From positions 124,001 to 188,000 of the forward strand of contig QIKP01000011.1 of NCBI GenBank assembly GCA_003233055.1: a stretch of 64,000 nucleotides of DNA, read 5' to 3'. The position numbers were made by a program, and so were the translations under genes. Position 1 is the stretch's first letter; every line of letters begins with the position of its first letter. The DNA comes from Planctomycetaceae bacterium (GTDB taxonomy: Bacteria > Planctomycetota > Planctomycetia > Pirellulales > Lacipirellulaceae). Shown piece by piece: positions 9,039-16,681 of this stretch. Under the pieces are notes generated by a model, which ran no database searches, was not told the origin of the DNA, and saw only the letters and a program-made list of their open reading frames with translations.

Positions 9039-9896
9039 CTAGCGGCGAATGAGTTGAGAGAAATCTCGGTGACCGGCGAACTGCTTGGCTCGGGGATTGA
9101 GATGCGCCCGGGCCTTCGTCTGCGCAAATGTCCCGTGCCGCTCGATGAGGCCCTGGTCGTAAGCCAGTTCGTCGGAAAGTCCTGGCAAGAGCACGCGGTA
9201 GTCGTAGGTCACGCGGCGAGGATGGATACGGTTGATGTGTTCAAGAATGTTCGTCGTGCAGTTGTTGGTAATCGTGTCGTAGAACTCGGGGCGCGCAGCG
9301 AGCTGGTTGACTCGGCCCATCATATCGACAAACATTCGCTGTGCTTTTTCCGGCGAGGCGGTCGCGCGATAGAGGTAGACATCGCGGTCGTAGTGACTCG
9401 TTTGCGATTCAATCACGTCTCGTTCGTCCGCCACGACGTAGGTCAATTCAAACTGTCGGGCGCTTCCTTTGATCGGGCCATAGGTTTCGCCTCGCTCTTT
9501 TCGGACTTCGGCACTCACCGAAATATACTCGGAGGGCAATCCTGGCCTGGCGACCTCAAAGCTCACCTGCGTGTGGGCAAGCGCCGACACGTCGGGGAAG
9601 GGCATGACGACAAAATCGACCGCGCGAACGTCGCCGATATTGAATGTCTTGTCGGTCCAATCGGGGACGTACGAATCCTTGTCGAGGTGTTTACTGTATC
9701 GGACGTTACGAATCGTCACCTGCTCGCCTTGAAACTCCGCCGTCGGAAGGACCGAATAGATCGGCTCCCAGTCGCGGTGCTGTGACGGAGCAATCATCTT
9801 CTGGGCTGTCTTGCATCCGACCATCGATGCCGCGACCACGATCCCTATTGCCAGGCAAAGACGACACGGCGCAGGGGGACCGAGAAGACCGAACAT
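9039..9896 (-). CDS. DUF4105 lipoprotein
   Basis: This protein of about 285 residues has a lipoprotein-type N-terminus: a hydrophobic segment, then SMVGCKTAQK, where Cys is the likely lipidated residue. The body matches the DUF4105 (Lnb N-terminal periplasmic) domain, with RNVRYSKHLDKDSYVPDWTD, VDFVVMPFPDVSALAHTQVS, YLYRATASPEKAQRMFVDMM and the invariant-looking FYDTITNNCTTNILEHINRI. The Cys-Thr-Thr-Asn segment resembles the family's putative catalytic cysteine, so an envelope amidase or peptidase activity is plausible but unproven. The ATG at 9896 is given; a GTG two codons upstream (9902) is equally possible. It stands alone between the flavin reductase and hisG. Confidence 0.8.
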   Translation of the reverse strand: MFGLLGPPAPCRLCLAIGIVVAASMVGCKTAQKMIAPSQHRDWEPIYSVLPTAEFQGEQVTIRNVRYSKHLDKDSYVPDWTDKTFNIGDVRAVDFVVMPFPDVSALAHTQVSFEVARPGLPSEYISVSAEVRKERGETYGPIKGSARQFELTYVVADERDVIESQTSHYDRDVYLYRATASPEKAQRMFVDMMGRVNQLAARPEFYDTITNNCTTNILEHINRIHPRRVTYDYRVLLPGLSDELAYDQGLIERHGTFAQTKARAHLNPRAKQFAGHRDFSQLIRR

Positions 9897-10049
9897 TGTC
9901 ACGTACCCGAAAAGAGGAAGAGGAGCCCGCGGAGCGTAGAATATCCTCAGCGGGCGAGCAACGCCAGAATTGCTAGCAATTCCCCCAGGACGATTGTCCA
10001 GTCACTGAATCAAAGGCGCGAAGAAACAGGGGCGTGAGGTTCACGGCGA

Positions 10050-10073
10050 GTAGGTTGGGCTTCTAGCCCGACG
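10050..10073. repeat. Family G repeat (gggcttccagccc core), copy 1
   Basis: This is a 24-base element with core TTGGGCTTCTAGCCCGACG, nearly identical in reverse orientation to copies at 13219-13242 and 26726-26749. It is followed by a run of T. Confidence 0.7.
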
Positions 10074-10108
10074 CTTTTTCTTGCAACCGTTCACGAGTCG
10101 AAAGAGTG

Positions 10109-10173
10109 AACCACGGATTTTACAAATCGACACGAATAGCTGTTATTCGTGTCGATTCGTCCGATTCGTGGTT
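10109..10173. repeat. Nested inverted repeat, accacgaat/attcgtggt family
   Basis: A perfect 14-bp inner stem (AATCGACACGAATA with its complement) sits inside outer arms AACCACGGAT and ATTCGTGGTT. It lies downstream of the hisG stop and could form a hairpin in the transcript. Related copies lie at 12706-12985, 26626-26690, 35571-35626 and 47784-47858. Confidence 0.75.
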
Positions 10174-10245
10174 TTCCCCGCCGAAGGAGGGCTTCGGATT
10201 CCGCGAACGGTTACCTTGCGTCTTTGCGGGACGAAGGGGGGCGTT

Positions 10246-11100
10246 TTACAGCCGGCAGTTCCGAATCGAGATTTCCAAAACCGCAGCGGCACCGAGCGTT
10301 TCAAGCTGCTCCATGATGTCGATAACCTCTTTCCGTGCTACCATCGCTCGCACGCTGTACCAGCCTTGTTGCTCCAACTTGCTGACAGTCGGCGAGCTGA
10401 ACCCGGGGGTCAGTTTCTCCGCCTCCGCGAGCTTCGCCTCGGGGACGTTGTACTCCAAGAGCGAATAACTGCGGGCGATCACAACTCCTTCGAGACGCCG
10501 GACGATTCTGTCGCAAAGCTCCGAGTGGCTGGTCTTGGCGTGTTGTACGAGAATGGTTTCGTAGCGACCGATCGTGTCGAGGATGCGAAGCCGATTGGCA
10601 GCGAGTGTGCTACCGGTCTCAACGAGGTCCACAATGCCATCCGCCACACCGAGGGCGATCATCACCTCGACCGAACCGCTGAGCTCGACGGTGTGACACT
10701 CCGCGCCGTGCGATGCGAGGTACTGGCGCGTGACATGGGGAAAGCTGGTGGCGATGCGGGCACCCTTCAAATCTCCGGCCGATTGGTAGGGAGAGTCGTC
10801 CGGCACGCAAATCGCGAGCCGACAACCACCGAGCCCCAGTGCGAGCCGATGGGTCAGCTCCACCTGAGCCTCTTCGACCAGATCGCTCCCGGTGATGCCA
10901 AGGTCGATTGCCCCTTCGGCACACAGCACGGGGATGTCGTCGGTCCGGAGGAAGGTGATGTCGATCGGCATCTCCTTGACCTTGGCAAACAGGCTACGAT
11001 CCTGCCGGCGAAAACGAAGCCCCGCCTCTTGGAGCAGCGTCGCCGCGGCGTCGGCAAGCCGACCCTTGCTGGGAATTCCGATACGGAGGGGATTGGTCAT
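10246..11100 (-). CDS. hisG: ATP phosphoribosyltransferase, long form
   Basis: The 284-residue enzyme catalyses the first step of histidine synthesis, joining ATP and PRPP. The N-terminal PRPP/ATP domain starts RIGIPSKGRLADAAATLLQE and contains DIPVLCAEGAIDLGITGSDL and LGGCRLAICVPDD. The P-loop-like region DGIVDLVETGSTLAANRL is typical. The C-terminal part (residues about 210-284, YSVRAMVARKEVIDIMEQLE) is the ferredoxin-like regulatory domain of long-form HisG, so feedback by histidine is expected and no HisZ is needed. hisE lies just upstream on the same strand with a 76-base gap; other his genes are not in the window. Confidence 0.92.
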   Translation of the reverse strand: MTNPLRIGIPSKGRLADAAATLLQEAGLRFRRQDRSLFAKVKEMPIDITFLRTDDIPVLCAEGAIDLGITGSDLVEEAQVELTHRLALGLGGCRLAICVPDDSPYQSAGDLKGARIATSFPHVTRQYLASHGAECHTVELSGSVEVMIALGVADGIVDLVETGSTLAANRLRILDTIGRYETILVQHAKTSHSELCDRIVRRLEGVVIARSYSLLEYNVPEAKLAEAEKLTPGFSSPTVSKLEQQGWYSVRAMVARKEVIDIMEQLETLGAAAVLEISIRNCRL

Positions 11101-11176
11101 TCGATCAAATCTGGGCAGTGGGGCAGTGGGCAGTCAACGGCAGGCGTCGCTTGCGTCTTCTCGATGATCTCGCAAT

Positions 11177-11506
11177 TCAATGATCTCGCAACGCTTTTTC
11201 CTCCAGCCCCGACATGCCGAATCGGCGGGCCAGTTCTTGCTCGACCTCCGCGAGGGCGATGCCACGGGCCGCCAGGAGGACCAATAGATGATAAAGGACG
11301 TCGCCCGCCTCGGCGATGGTGTGCTGCCGTCCCACTTCGCCCGGCTCGCCTGCCGCCTCGACGACTTCGGCCGCTTCTTCGATCACCTTCTCGCCAATTT
11401 TGTCGACGCCGCCCGCCAGGAGCCTGGCGGTGTACGACGAAGCTGCCTCGGCCTCCGATTTTCGGCTGGCGATCGTGGCTTCTAGTTGGTCGATCGGGCG
11501 TGGCAT
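11177..11506 (-). CDS. hisE: Phosphoribosyl-ATP pyrophosphatase
   Basis: The 109-residue protein is a stand-alone HisE. It removes pyrophosphate from phosphoribosyl-ATP, the second step of histidine synthesis. Motifs seen are SYTARLLAGGVDKIGEKVIE with the metal-binding EEAAEVVEAA stretch, and AEAGDVLYHLLVLLAARGIA with the EAGD residues of the all-alpha NTP pyrophosphatase fold. It precedes hisG, which acts in the step before it, supporting a hisE-hisG operon. Its start at 11506 is divergent from miaA with about 100 bases between, where both promoters should lie; I see no clear boxes. Confidence 0.92.
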   Translation of the reverse strand: MPRPIDQLEATIASRKSEAEAASSYTARLLAGGVDKIGEKVIEEAAEVVEAAGEPGEVGRQHTIAEAGDVLYHLLVLLAARGIALAEVEQELARRFGMSGLEEKALRDH

Positions 11507-11608
11507 GGCAAACCGTGGCTTTTCTTTTCCCGTGGATCGTTCGATAATGGCATCCTGCAGTCTATCTCCTGTGCCACCGATTGACCATTATCCTCGCTCG
11601 AGTTTGCC

Positions 11609-12550
11609 GTGTCCAATGATTTTTTCGTCCAAAACAGTTGGTTTCTTACCGGCGCCACGGCGGTCGGTAAAACGCGTGTTGGGCTTGCTCTGGCCGAGCG
11701 ACTGGGGGCGGAAATCGTCTCGCTCGACTCGATGGCCATCTATCGAAAGATGGACATCGGCACCGCCAAGCCGAGCCCCGTGGATCAGGCCCGCCTACCG
11801 CACCACTTGCTGGATATCGTCGATCCAAGCGAGGAATTCAGCGTCGCGGAGTACCTCAAGGCAGCCGACCAGGTGGTGAAGAGCATTCGCCAGCGGGGGC
11901 GCGAGGTGTTGTTCGTCGGGGGGACGCCGATGTACCTCAAGTGCTTGCTGCGGGGGTTCTTCGATGGCCCGGCGGCCAATTGGGAGATGCGGCAGCAGAT
12001 GGAGGACGAGGCAAAGGAATTGGCTCCAGGCCTCCTGCACCAGCGGCTCGAACAGATCGACCCGCTGGCCGCTTCGCAAATCCACGCCAACGATACCCGC
12101 CGGATCATCCGTGCGCTCGAGGTCTTCCGCACGACGGGCCAGCCGATTAGTCATCAACAAATGGAATTCGAGGAAGGCCGCCCCGCAGAGGAATGCCGAG
12201 TGTTTGTCTTGCGGCGTGATCGCGAAGAGCAACGCCAGCGCATCGAAACCCGTGTCGACCGCATGCTGGCCGCTGGCCTAGTCGACGAAGTACGTCAACT
12301 CACCACCGACGGAAAGACCCTCGGTCGCACCGCCAACCAGGCCGTCGGTTACCGCGAATCGCTGGACCATTTGTCGGACGCGATCAACGAGCAAGAGATG
12401 GCCGAACGGATCAAAGCCCGAACGCGCCGTTTCGCCAAACGGCAAGGGACTTGGTTCCGAAGTTTAAGCGAATGCCGGTTCGTCGACTTGGTAGGAGAAG
12501 AGGAGGCTAGCGGGACCGCGAAGCGTATCGCGACGCTAGGTGGAAAATAA
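11609..12550 (+). CDS. miaA: tRNA dimethylallyltransferase
   Basis: The 313-residue enzyme adds the dimethylallyl group to A37 of tRNAs reading UNN codons. The P-loop FLTGATAVGKTRVGLALAER lies at about residue 12, followed by EIVSLDSMAIYRKMDIGTAK, the tRNA/DMAPP-binding HHLLDIVDPSEEFSVAEYLK, and the later FVGGTPMYLKCLLRGFFDG and ANQAVGYRESLDHL. The start is a GTG (reads as MSNDFF), because no ATG lies in frame before the P-loop. Upstream is the divergent hisE. The gene ends at the edge of a large repeat-filled gap. Confidence 0.93.
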   Translation: MSNDFFVQNSWFLTGATAVGKTRVGLALAERLGAEIVSLDSMAIYRKMDIGTAKPSPVDQARLPHHLLDIVDPSEEFSVAEYLKAADQVVKSIRQRGREVLFVGGTPMYLKCLLRGFFDGPAANWEMRQQMEDEAKELAPGLLHQRLEQIDPLAASQIHANDTRRIIRALEVFRTTGQPISHQQMEFEEGRPAEECRVFVLRRDREEQRQRIETRVDRMLAAGLVDEVRQLTTDGKTLGRTANQAVGYRESLDHLSDAINEQEMAERIKARTRRFAKRQGTWFRSLSECRFVDLVGEEEASGTAKRIATLGGK

Positions 12551-12725
12551 TAGAATGCTTGATTTCTCTTCTTTCGTCAACGATTCGTTCGATTCGTGGT
12601 TACTACTCTTGACCATGAACGACCCACCCCTGTTTCCTTGCGCCAAGGCGCATAAGGAACGGTTGGCAAACTATGCAACCGTTCACGGAAGCCGAGGCAA
12701 GAAGAAACCACGAATCTTACGAATT

Positions 12726-12867
12726 GCCGCAGATAATCGCAGATAGACACAGATGTATTGGTGAGGATAGAAGACACCTCGTTTTGTGTTGTGCAGAAGG
12801 GGGCAACCCGAATTTTTGCTTCATTTCTCCAACCAAGCATCTGCGTTCATCTGCGATTATCTGCGGC
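12726..12867. repeat. 19-bp perfect inverted repeat (gccgcagataatcgcagat)
   Basis: The left arm is 12726-12744 and the right arm 12849-12867, exact complements, separated by 104 bases. Each arm is itself a cagat/atctg module seen again near 26350, 35303 and 35511. Confidence 0.8.
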
Positions 12868-12918
12868 TCCTTCCTTTTTTTCGGTTCTTCGGGGATTTTT
12901 AGCCGCCGCGGAGGTCCT

Positions 12919-12948
12919 CTAGCCCCGACCAAGCATGGTCGGGGCTAG
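12919..12948. repeat. Family E palindrome (gccccgaccaagc-ggtcggggc), copy 1
   Basis: This is a near-perfect palindrome, CTAGCCCCGACC with GGTCGGGGCTAG around AAGCAT. Other copies lie at 35665-35690, 43969-43990, 47906-47927 and, half-degraded, 50550-50570. It could act as a transcription stop, but no long T run follows here. Confidence 0.75.
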
Positions 12949-13218
12949 GGGTTTTCCTTGACCGTTATTCGTGGGATTCGTGGTTGCTTCTTTGACTCGT
13001 GAAACGCCGATCTCTTTTCCTTTGCGCCTTCGCGTCTTTGCGTTAGACAATTCCTGGCTCCCAACATCGAGAGAATAAGCCTCACGCCAAGGCGCATAAG
13101 GAACAGTTGGCAAACGACCCCCTCCTCCCTACCGCTAACGACCTCGGGTGTGATCGAGAACCAGACTACGCCAACGTTGGATGAACCAGCGTCGGATGAA
13201 CCAGCGTCGGGGGAAAAG

Positions 13219-13242
13219 CGTCGGGCTGGAAGCCCAACCTAC
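13219..13242. repeat. Family G repeat, copy 2
   Basis: CGTCGGGCTGGAAGCCCAAC plus CTAC, the reverse orientation of the element at 10050-10073 and identical to 26726-26749. It lies downstream of the polyprenyl synthase stop. Confidence 0.7.
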
Positions 13243-13294
13243 AGGCCGTGAAGGGTTGCCTGTTTGTTCCGAACGGGGACCCCCTTCGGGATGT

Positions 13295-14299
13295 TCACGC
13301 GCTTCGCGCGACGACGAATTCCGCCATCAGTTCCAAGGTCGCCTTGGCGGCCGACTCGGGCAGCCGATCGAGTTGCTCCGCTGCCTTGGCAGCAAATTGC
13401 TCGGCAGTGCGACGGGCGTAGTCGAGGGAGCCGAGCTCACGGAGCGTGGCGAGAATTTCTTTCGAGAGACTCTCATCGCCCTGTTTGATTTGGGCGAGCA
13501 GGCGGTTGCGCGGGCCATCGACAAGCGTGTCGCGGGCATGGATGAGCGGGAGCGTCAGTTTCCCTTTCGCCAAGTCGCGGCCGAGCGATTTGCCAGTGGT
13601 CGCTTCTTCACCCGAGATGTCCAACAAGTCGTCGGCAATCTGAAACGCAATGCCCAGGTTACGACCAAACAGGGCGAGCGCTTCGGTACGGTCGCTGTCG
13701 GCACCGGCGTATTTTGCACCGAGTTCACAGCAACAGGCGCAAAGCTCCGCCGTCTTTGCGCTAATAATGCCAAAGTAGTCCTCTTCGGAAATGAGAAGAT
13801 CCCCTTCCGCCAACGTCTGTCGCATCTCACCTTCGCAGAGGCGGTTGGTCGACTGGCCAATCATCCTGCAAGCATCCGTCGTACTCAACGTGCTGGCCAG
13901 ATAAAACGCGTGGGAAAACAAGAAATCACCCAACAGGACGCTCGTTTCGTTCCCCCAGCGAGCGTTCACGGTGTCGACGTGTCGCCGGATCGCGGCTTCG
14001 TCGAGCACGTCATCGTGGACAAGTGTTGCGGTGTGGATCATCTCGACCACCACGGCCAGCGTTGCGTGCGATTCGGTGAGTTCGCCACACGCTTTTCCCG
14101 CAAGGAGCAGCAAGGCAGGGCGAAGCCGCTTACCCCCCAGGCGGTAGCCATGGCGGACGACTTGGTCGACGCTTGGATGCTGACTCCGAAGCTCTTCCTG
14201 CAAACGCTGTTCGACACTGGCCAACTCGTCGTGGATGTCGGCAAACAGATCGCCAATCACCCCTTGGGCCACTCGGTCCGTCGTTTCGACTTGGCTCAT
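13295..14299 (-). CDS. Polyprenyl diphosphate synthase
   Basis: The 334-residue trans-isoprenyl synthase builds long-chain prenyl diphosphates, probably for the menaquinone side chain. The two Asp-rich motifs are visible: [14 protein letters not shown] (first, DDxxD) and [14 protein letters not shown] (second, DDxxD). [20 protein letters not shown] and [20 protein letters not shown] are also typical. The start at 14299 is set by a strong GGAGG site and an ATGA overlap with the moaC stop (14296-14299); the frame extends upstream to 14818 only as shadow of moaC. Product chain length (octaprenyl, heptaprenyl or other) cannot be told. Coupling to moaC is odd functionally but clear in sequence. 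Confidence 0.9.
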   Translation of the reverse strand: MSQVETTDRVAQGVIGDLFADIHDELASVEQRLQEELRSQHPSVDQVVRHGYRLGGKRLRPALLLLAGKACGELTESHATLAVVVEMIHTATLVHDDVLDEAAIRRHVDTVNARWGNETSVLLGDFLFSHAFYLASTLSTTDACRMIGQSTNRLCEGEMRQTLAEGDLLISEEDYFGIISAKTAELCACCCELGAKYAGADSDRTEALALFGRNLGIAFQIADDLLDISGEEATTGKSLGRDLAKGKLTLPLIHARDTLVDGPRNRLLAQIKQGDESLSKEILATLRELGSLDYARRTAEQFAAKAAEQLDRLPESAAKATLELMAEFVVARSA

Positions 14300-14778
14300 G
14301 CTCCCTCCCTTCGTGTCCAATTGCCGCTGTTGCCGCCCGCTTTGGATTCCAGTCTGGTCCGCTCGATGACAACGCCACGGTCGGCCGATTTTACCATATC
14401 GTAGAGGGTGAGGGCAGCCACGGAGGCAGCCGTCAGCGCCTCCATTTCGATGCCCGTCTTGCCGGTCGTTTTCACTCGGACCTCGATACCAAGGCAATCG
14501 TCGCCCACGGCCTGAAAGTCGATTTCTACGCCCTCGATTGGCAACGGATGGCAAAGGGGGATCAGATCGCCCGTCCGCTTGGCCGCCATGATCCCCGCCA
14601 GCCGGGCGACCTCCAGCACGTCTCCCTTGGCGAGGCCCCCTTCCTGGATGCTCGCCAAGGTGGCCGGCTTCATCCGCACAAGCGAACTGGCCACCGCGCG
14701 GCGCGACGTCACCGGCTTGTCGCCAACGTCGACCATGCGACTGGCACCCGATTCGTCGAAATGGGTCAGTTCGTTCAT
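14296..14778 (-). CDS. moaC: Cyclic pyranopterin monophosphate synthase
   Basis: The 160-residue enzyme converts the MoaA product to cyclic pyranopterin monophosphate in molybdenum cofactor synthesis. Family marks run through the protein: [40 protein letters not shown], the active-site [30 protein letters not shown], and [11 protein letters not shown] with the catalytic Asp-Lys. The ATG at 14778 matches the family start (MNELTHFDE); the frame continues upstream without similarity. It is first in a two-gene unit with the polyprenyl synthase. No other moa genes are in the window. Confidence 0.93.
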   Translation of the reverse strand: MNELTHFDESGASRMVDVGDKPVTSRRAVASSLVRMKPATLASIQEGGLAKGDVLEVARLAGIMAAKRTGDLIPLCHPLPIEGVEIDFQAVGDDCLGIEVRVKTTGKTGIEMEALTAASVAALTLYDMVKSADRGVVIERTRLESKAGGNSGNWTRREGA

Positions 14779-15293
14779 CGTGGGGGACCAAACCGGAGAA
14801 GGAAGGAACGGAAAACATGCTCCGCTCATTCTAGGCGATTCTGAGTCGGCGTCGAGGCAGCCCCTCTATCGATTTGTAACCGTGAGCACCCTAAAAAAAG
14901 GGAACCATTCACGGAATCCAAGCAGTCGGGATCAACGCAAAGGTGCGGAGGCGCGCGAAGCAGCGCAAAGGAACGCGGGTAACCCCTAGCCGACGAGCTA
15001 CGCCTCGTCGGGAACCTCGTCGCCCCGACGAGGCGTAGTTCGTCGGCTATTGGCAGCGCAAAGGGATTGGCCGCCGCTATTCGTTCGGTTCGTGAACGGT
15101 TATAAAAAAAAAGACCCAGCCGCCGTAGCGACCAGGCCTTTTTTCGTTCGGGCTTTACCGGCAAAGCACGGGATGGCTCCGCAGGCTTGCGGTCGAATCT
15201 TTCGACCTGTTGACCCTTTTCTTTCCAACCACCCTTTAGCAAGCTAACGCGGGTCGGTTGTACGCGTATCTTCTCACTCGACTCAAGACTTTC
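14779..15293. other. Gene-free region with paired family F repeats
   Basis: No supported gene lies between the moaC start and the regulator stop. The region carries an ACCATTCACGGAATCC module and an inverted pair of family F elements (14987-15012 and 15024-15049). A CGTTCGGTTCGTGAACGGTT segment follows, with an A-rich run at about 15100. Confidence 0.65.
14987..15049. repeat. Family F repeat, inverted pair
   Basis: TAGCCGACGAGCTACGCCTC plus GTCGGG at 14987-15012 is followed after 11 bases by its inverted copy at 15024-15049 (one mismatch). Together they can form a stem of about 25 bp. Single copies lie at 22606, 23769, 40480, 43403, 50599 and 59531. Confidence 0.85.
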
Positions 15294-15866
15294 TTAGACT
15301 AACTCTTTCTTGCTGCCAATCAGCGTTCGGAGCCGTTCGGCCAGGAGGGCCGCGTCGAAGGGTTTCTTGAATGTCTCATTGATACTAGAACGGTCGAAGC
15401 TCATGTTCGAGCCATCGCCCGGTAGTAGTGCGATCAAGATCGTGTCGGCAAAGTCCGTGTTGCGACGCAGGTTCTGGCAGATTTGCAACGCTTCGAGCTG
15501 CCCAATCGAGAAGTCGACAATAATGCAGTCAGGGTGGAACCCTTCGGACTGGATGCCGGCTTCAAAGCCACTTGCGGCGGTGGAAGTCTTGAACGAACGC
15601 TCTGGCGGAAGTTCCCGCTTAAGATTCTCGATGAGAACCTGATCCTGAGCGACGATCAGTATCTTGGCCATGGCCTCGTCCTCCAAATCGCCCAGCGGCA
15701 TGCCGTGCTCTTTGAGGAACTTGATTAGATATTCTCGGGGGATTCGACGGTCTTGGGAGCCCGGAATTCGGTATCCCTTGAGGCGTCCCGAGTCGAACCA
15801 CTTGCTGACCGTTCGCGGGGCCACTTTGCAGATCTTAGCGACCTGACCAGTAGTAAAGACCTTCAT
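15294..15866 (-). CDS. HTH (MerR/excisionase-like) plus degenerate receiver-domain regulator
   Basis: The 190-residue protein pairs an N-terminal DNA-binding domain with a C-terminal response-regulator fold, the reverse of the usual order. Residues 1-55 (MKVFTTGQVAKICKVAPRTV, then SKWFDSGRLKGYRIPGSQDR) match BldC/excisionase-type winged helix-turn-helix. Residues about 67-187 look like a receiver: KILIVAQDQ, PDCIIVDFS with Asp118, and FKKPFD with the conserved Lys. The acidic pair near the first strand is replaced by Ala73-Gln74, and the Thr/Ser position reads ALLPG. Phosphorylation may therefore be weak or absent. The ATG at 15866 is chosen over 15887 because the family motif begins there. 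Targets are unknown. Confidence 0.75.
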   Translation of the reverse strand: MKVFTTGQVAKICKVAPRTVSKWFDSGRLKGYRIPGSQDRRIPREYLIKFLKEHGMPLGDLEDEAMAKILIVAQDQVLIENLKRELPPERSFKTSTAASGFEAGIQSEGFHPDCIIVDFSIGQLEALQICQNLRRNTDFADTILIALLPGDGSNMSFDRSSINETFKKPFDAALLAERLRTLIGSKKELV

Positions 15867-16681
15867 CGGGCTCTCCAATTTCGTCATGCTGTTTAACAGG
15901 GAAGCTCGGAGCCAGCTATTGCCAGTTCCGAGCGGCGTTGGCCCTTCACGATCACTCTCCCACCGGCGTACGATCCCTTTTGCCAGTAGGTTGGTTTGAG
16001 TTGTCGCTTCTGGGTCAGGGCCTCTGCACTCAGGAAATTTAGTGTCGGGTTGGGTCAGTTCCTTCTGATCCGCTCCTGCGTAATATTCGCATCGGCCGGA
16101 TGAGTCGAGGTAGTTTGCTAAAAGTGCTTGCAGAGATCAAACCGCTCAACATGGAGCCGTGACAATCCCTACAACCCGAATAACTTCCCATCTCGTCCTT
16201 CTTGGGCTCCTCCCCGATGGAGAAACACCAAGCACGAAATCGAGCGTGCGACACACGATTACGCATCCGGTGGAAGGCAGTTGCAAGCCTTGGGGGCGAT
16301 GCGTTGGCAGCTCGTTGATTGGTGCGCGACGCACCACGAGCGGTGAAATCGGAGGATCCGATTTACTGGCAGGGCCCCCCCTGCAGTTGCTCCAACTCTC
16401 CACGATCGAACCGCAAGGTGCGGCCGCCGTAGCCAGGCAGAGCAAACCATCCGAAGTATTACTTCGTGATATCGGGGGCTCCACTTGAGAGAGATTCGCC
16501 AGTCGCACCGTAAGAATCGCTTACAACGACTACTCGGGACGCAAGCAGGTCGCTTCGCGGAGGAAGAGCGGCCGGTTAGAGAGTCTGTAACGCCGCGCCC
16601 CGGCATCCGCCGCATGCAGCGATAGCGTCCTGCGCCGCCGAGCGGGCAGGAAGTGCCCAGCCGAAAACTCACGGCACCTGA
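15867..16681. other. 815-base gene-free region
   Basis: I see no convincing gene here on either strand: short open frames exist but none has a recognisable motif or good ribosome site. It separates the 3' end of the EF-G gene from the regulator and should contain the regulator's promoter. A GC-rich palindrome, GGCAGGGCCCCCCCTGC, lies near 16369. None of the window's repeat families was found in it. Confidence 0.5.

Larger units (their letters stand above)
9903..10245. repeat. Intergenic repeat island between the DUF4105 gene and hisG
   Basis: This gene-free stretch holds a GTAGGTTGGGCTTCTAGCCC repeat (10050-10073), then an AACCGTTCACGAG module. A long inverted repeat spans 10109-10173: outer arms 10109-10118 and 10164-10173, inner 14-bp arms 10125-10138 and 10144-10157 around the loop GCTGT. 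The same modules recur in other gaps of the window. No convincing coding frame is present. Confidence 0.7.
12551..13294. repeat. 744-base gene-free mosaic of inverted and direct repeats
   Basis: No credible gene is seen here. The stretch contains TTCGATTCGTGGTT modules and a direct repeat with core AAGGCGCATAAGGAAC (near 12645 and 13085). It holds nested inverted arms AACCACGAAT (12706) and ATTCGTGGTT (12976), and perfect 19-bp inner arms at 12726-12744 and 12849-12867. A GCCCCGACC hairpin lies at 12919-12948, a two-fold tandem GGATGAACCAGCGTC near 13180-13212, and a family G element at 13219-13242. All modules recur elsewhere in the window. Confidence 0.75.

Noticed and set aside
7406-9052. 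Long plus-strand frame of 548 residues
   Set aside because: It lies opposite lhgO and the flavin reductase gene, has no motif, and is a GC-rich antisense shadow.
10081-11547. Plus-strand frame of 488 residues opposite hisG and hisE
   Set aside because: It starts in a repeat island and has no recognisable domain; the minus-strand genes are clear.
12673-12948. Small plus- and minus-strand frames in the repeat mosaic after miaA
   Set aside because: They translate the inverted repeats themselves and have no independent evidence.
13295-14818. A 507-residue frame suggesting a fusion ahead of the polyprenyl synthase
   Set aside because: Its N-terminal half is the shadow of moaC; the true start is the ATG at 14299 with a good ribosome site and an ATGA overlap.
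16146-16508. Open frames in the 15.9-16.7 kb gap
   Set aside because: No family motif, and no better frame on the other strand; left as an unassigned gap.
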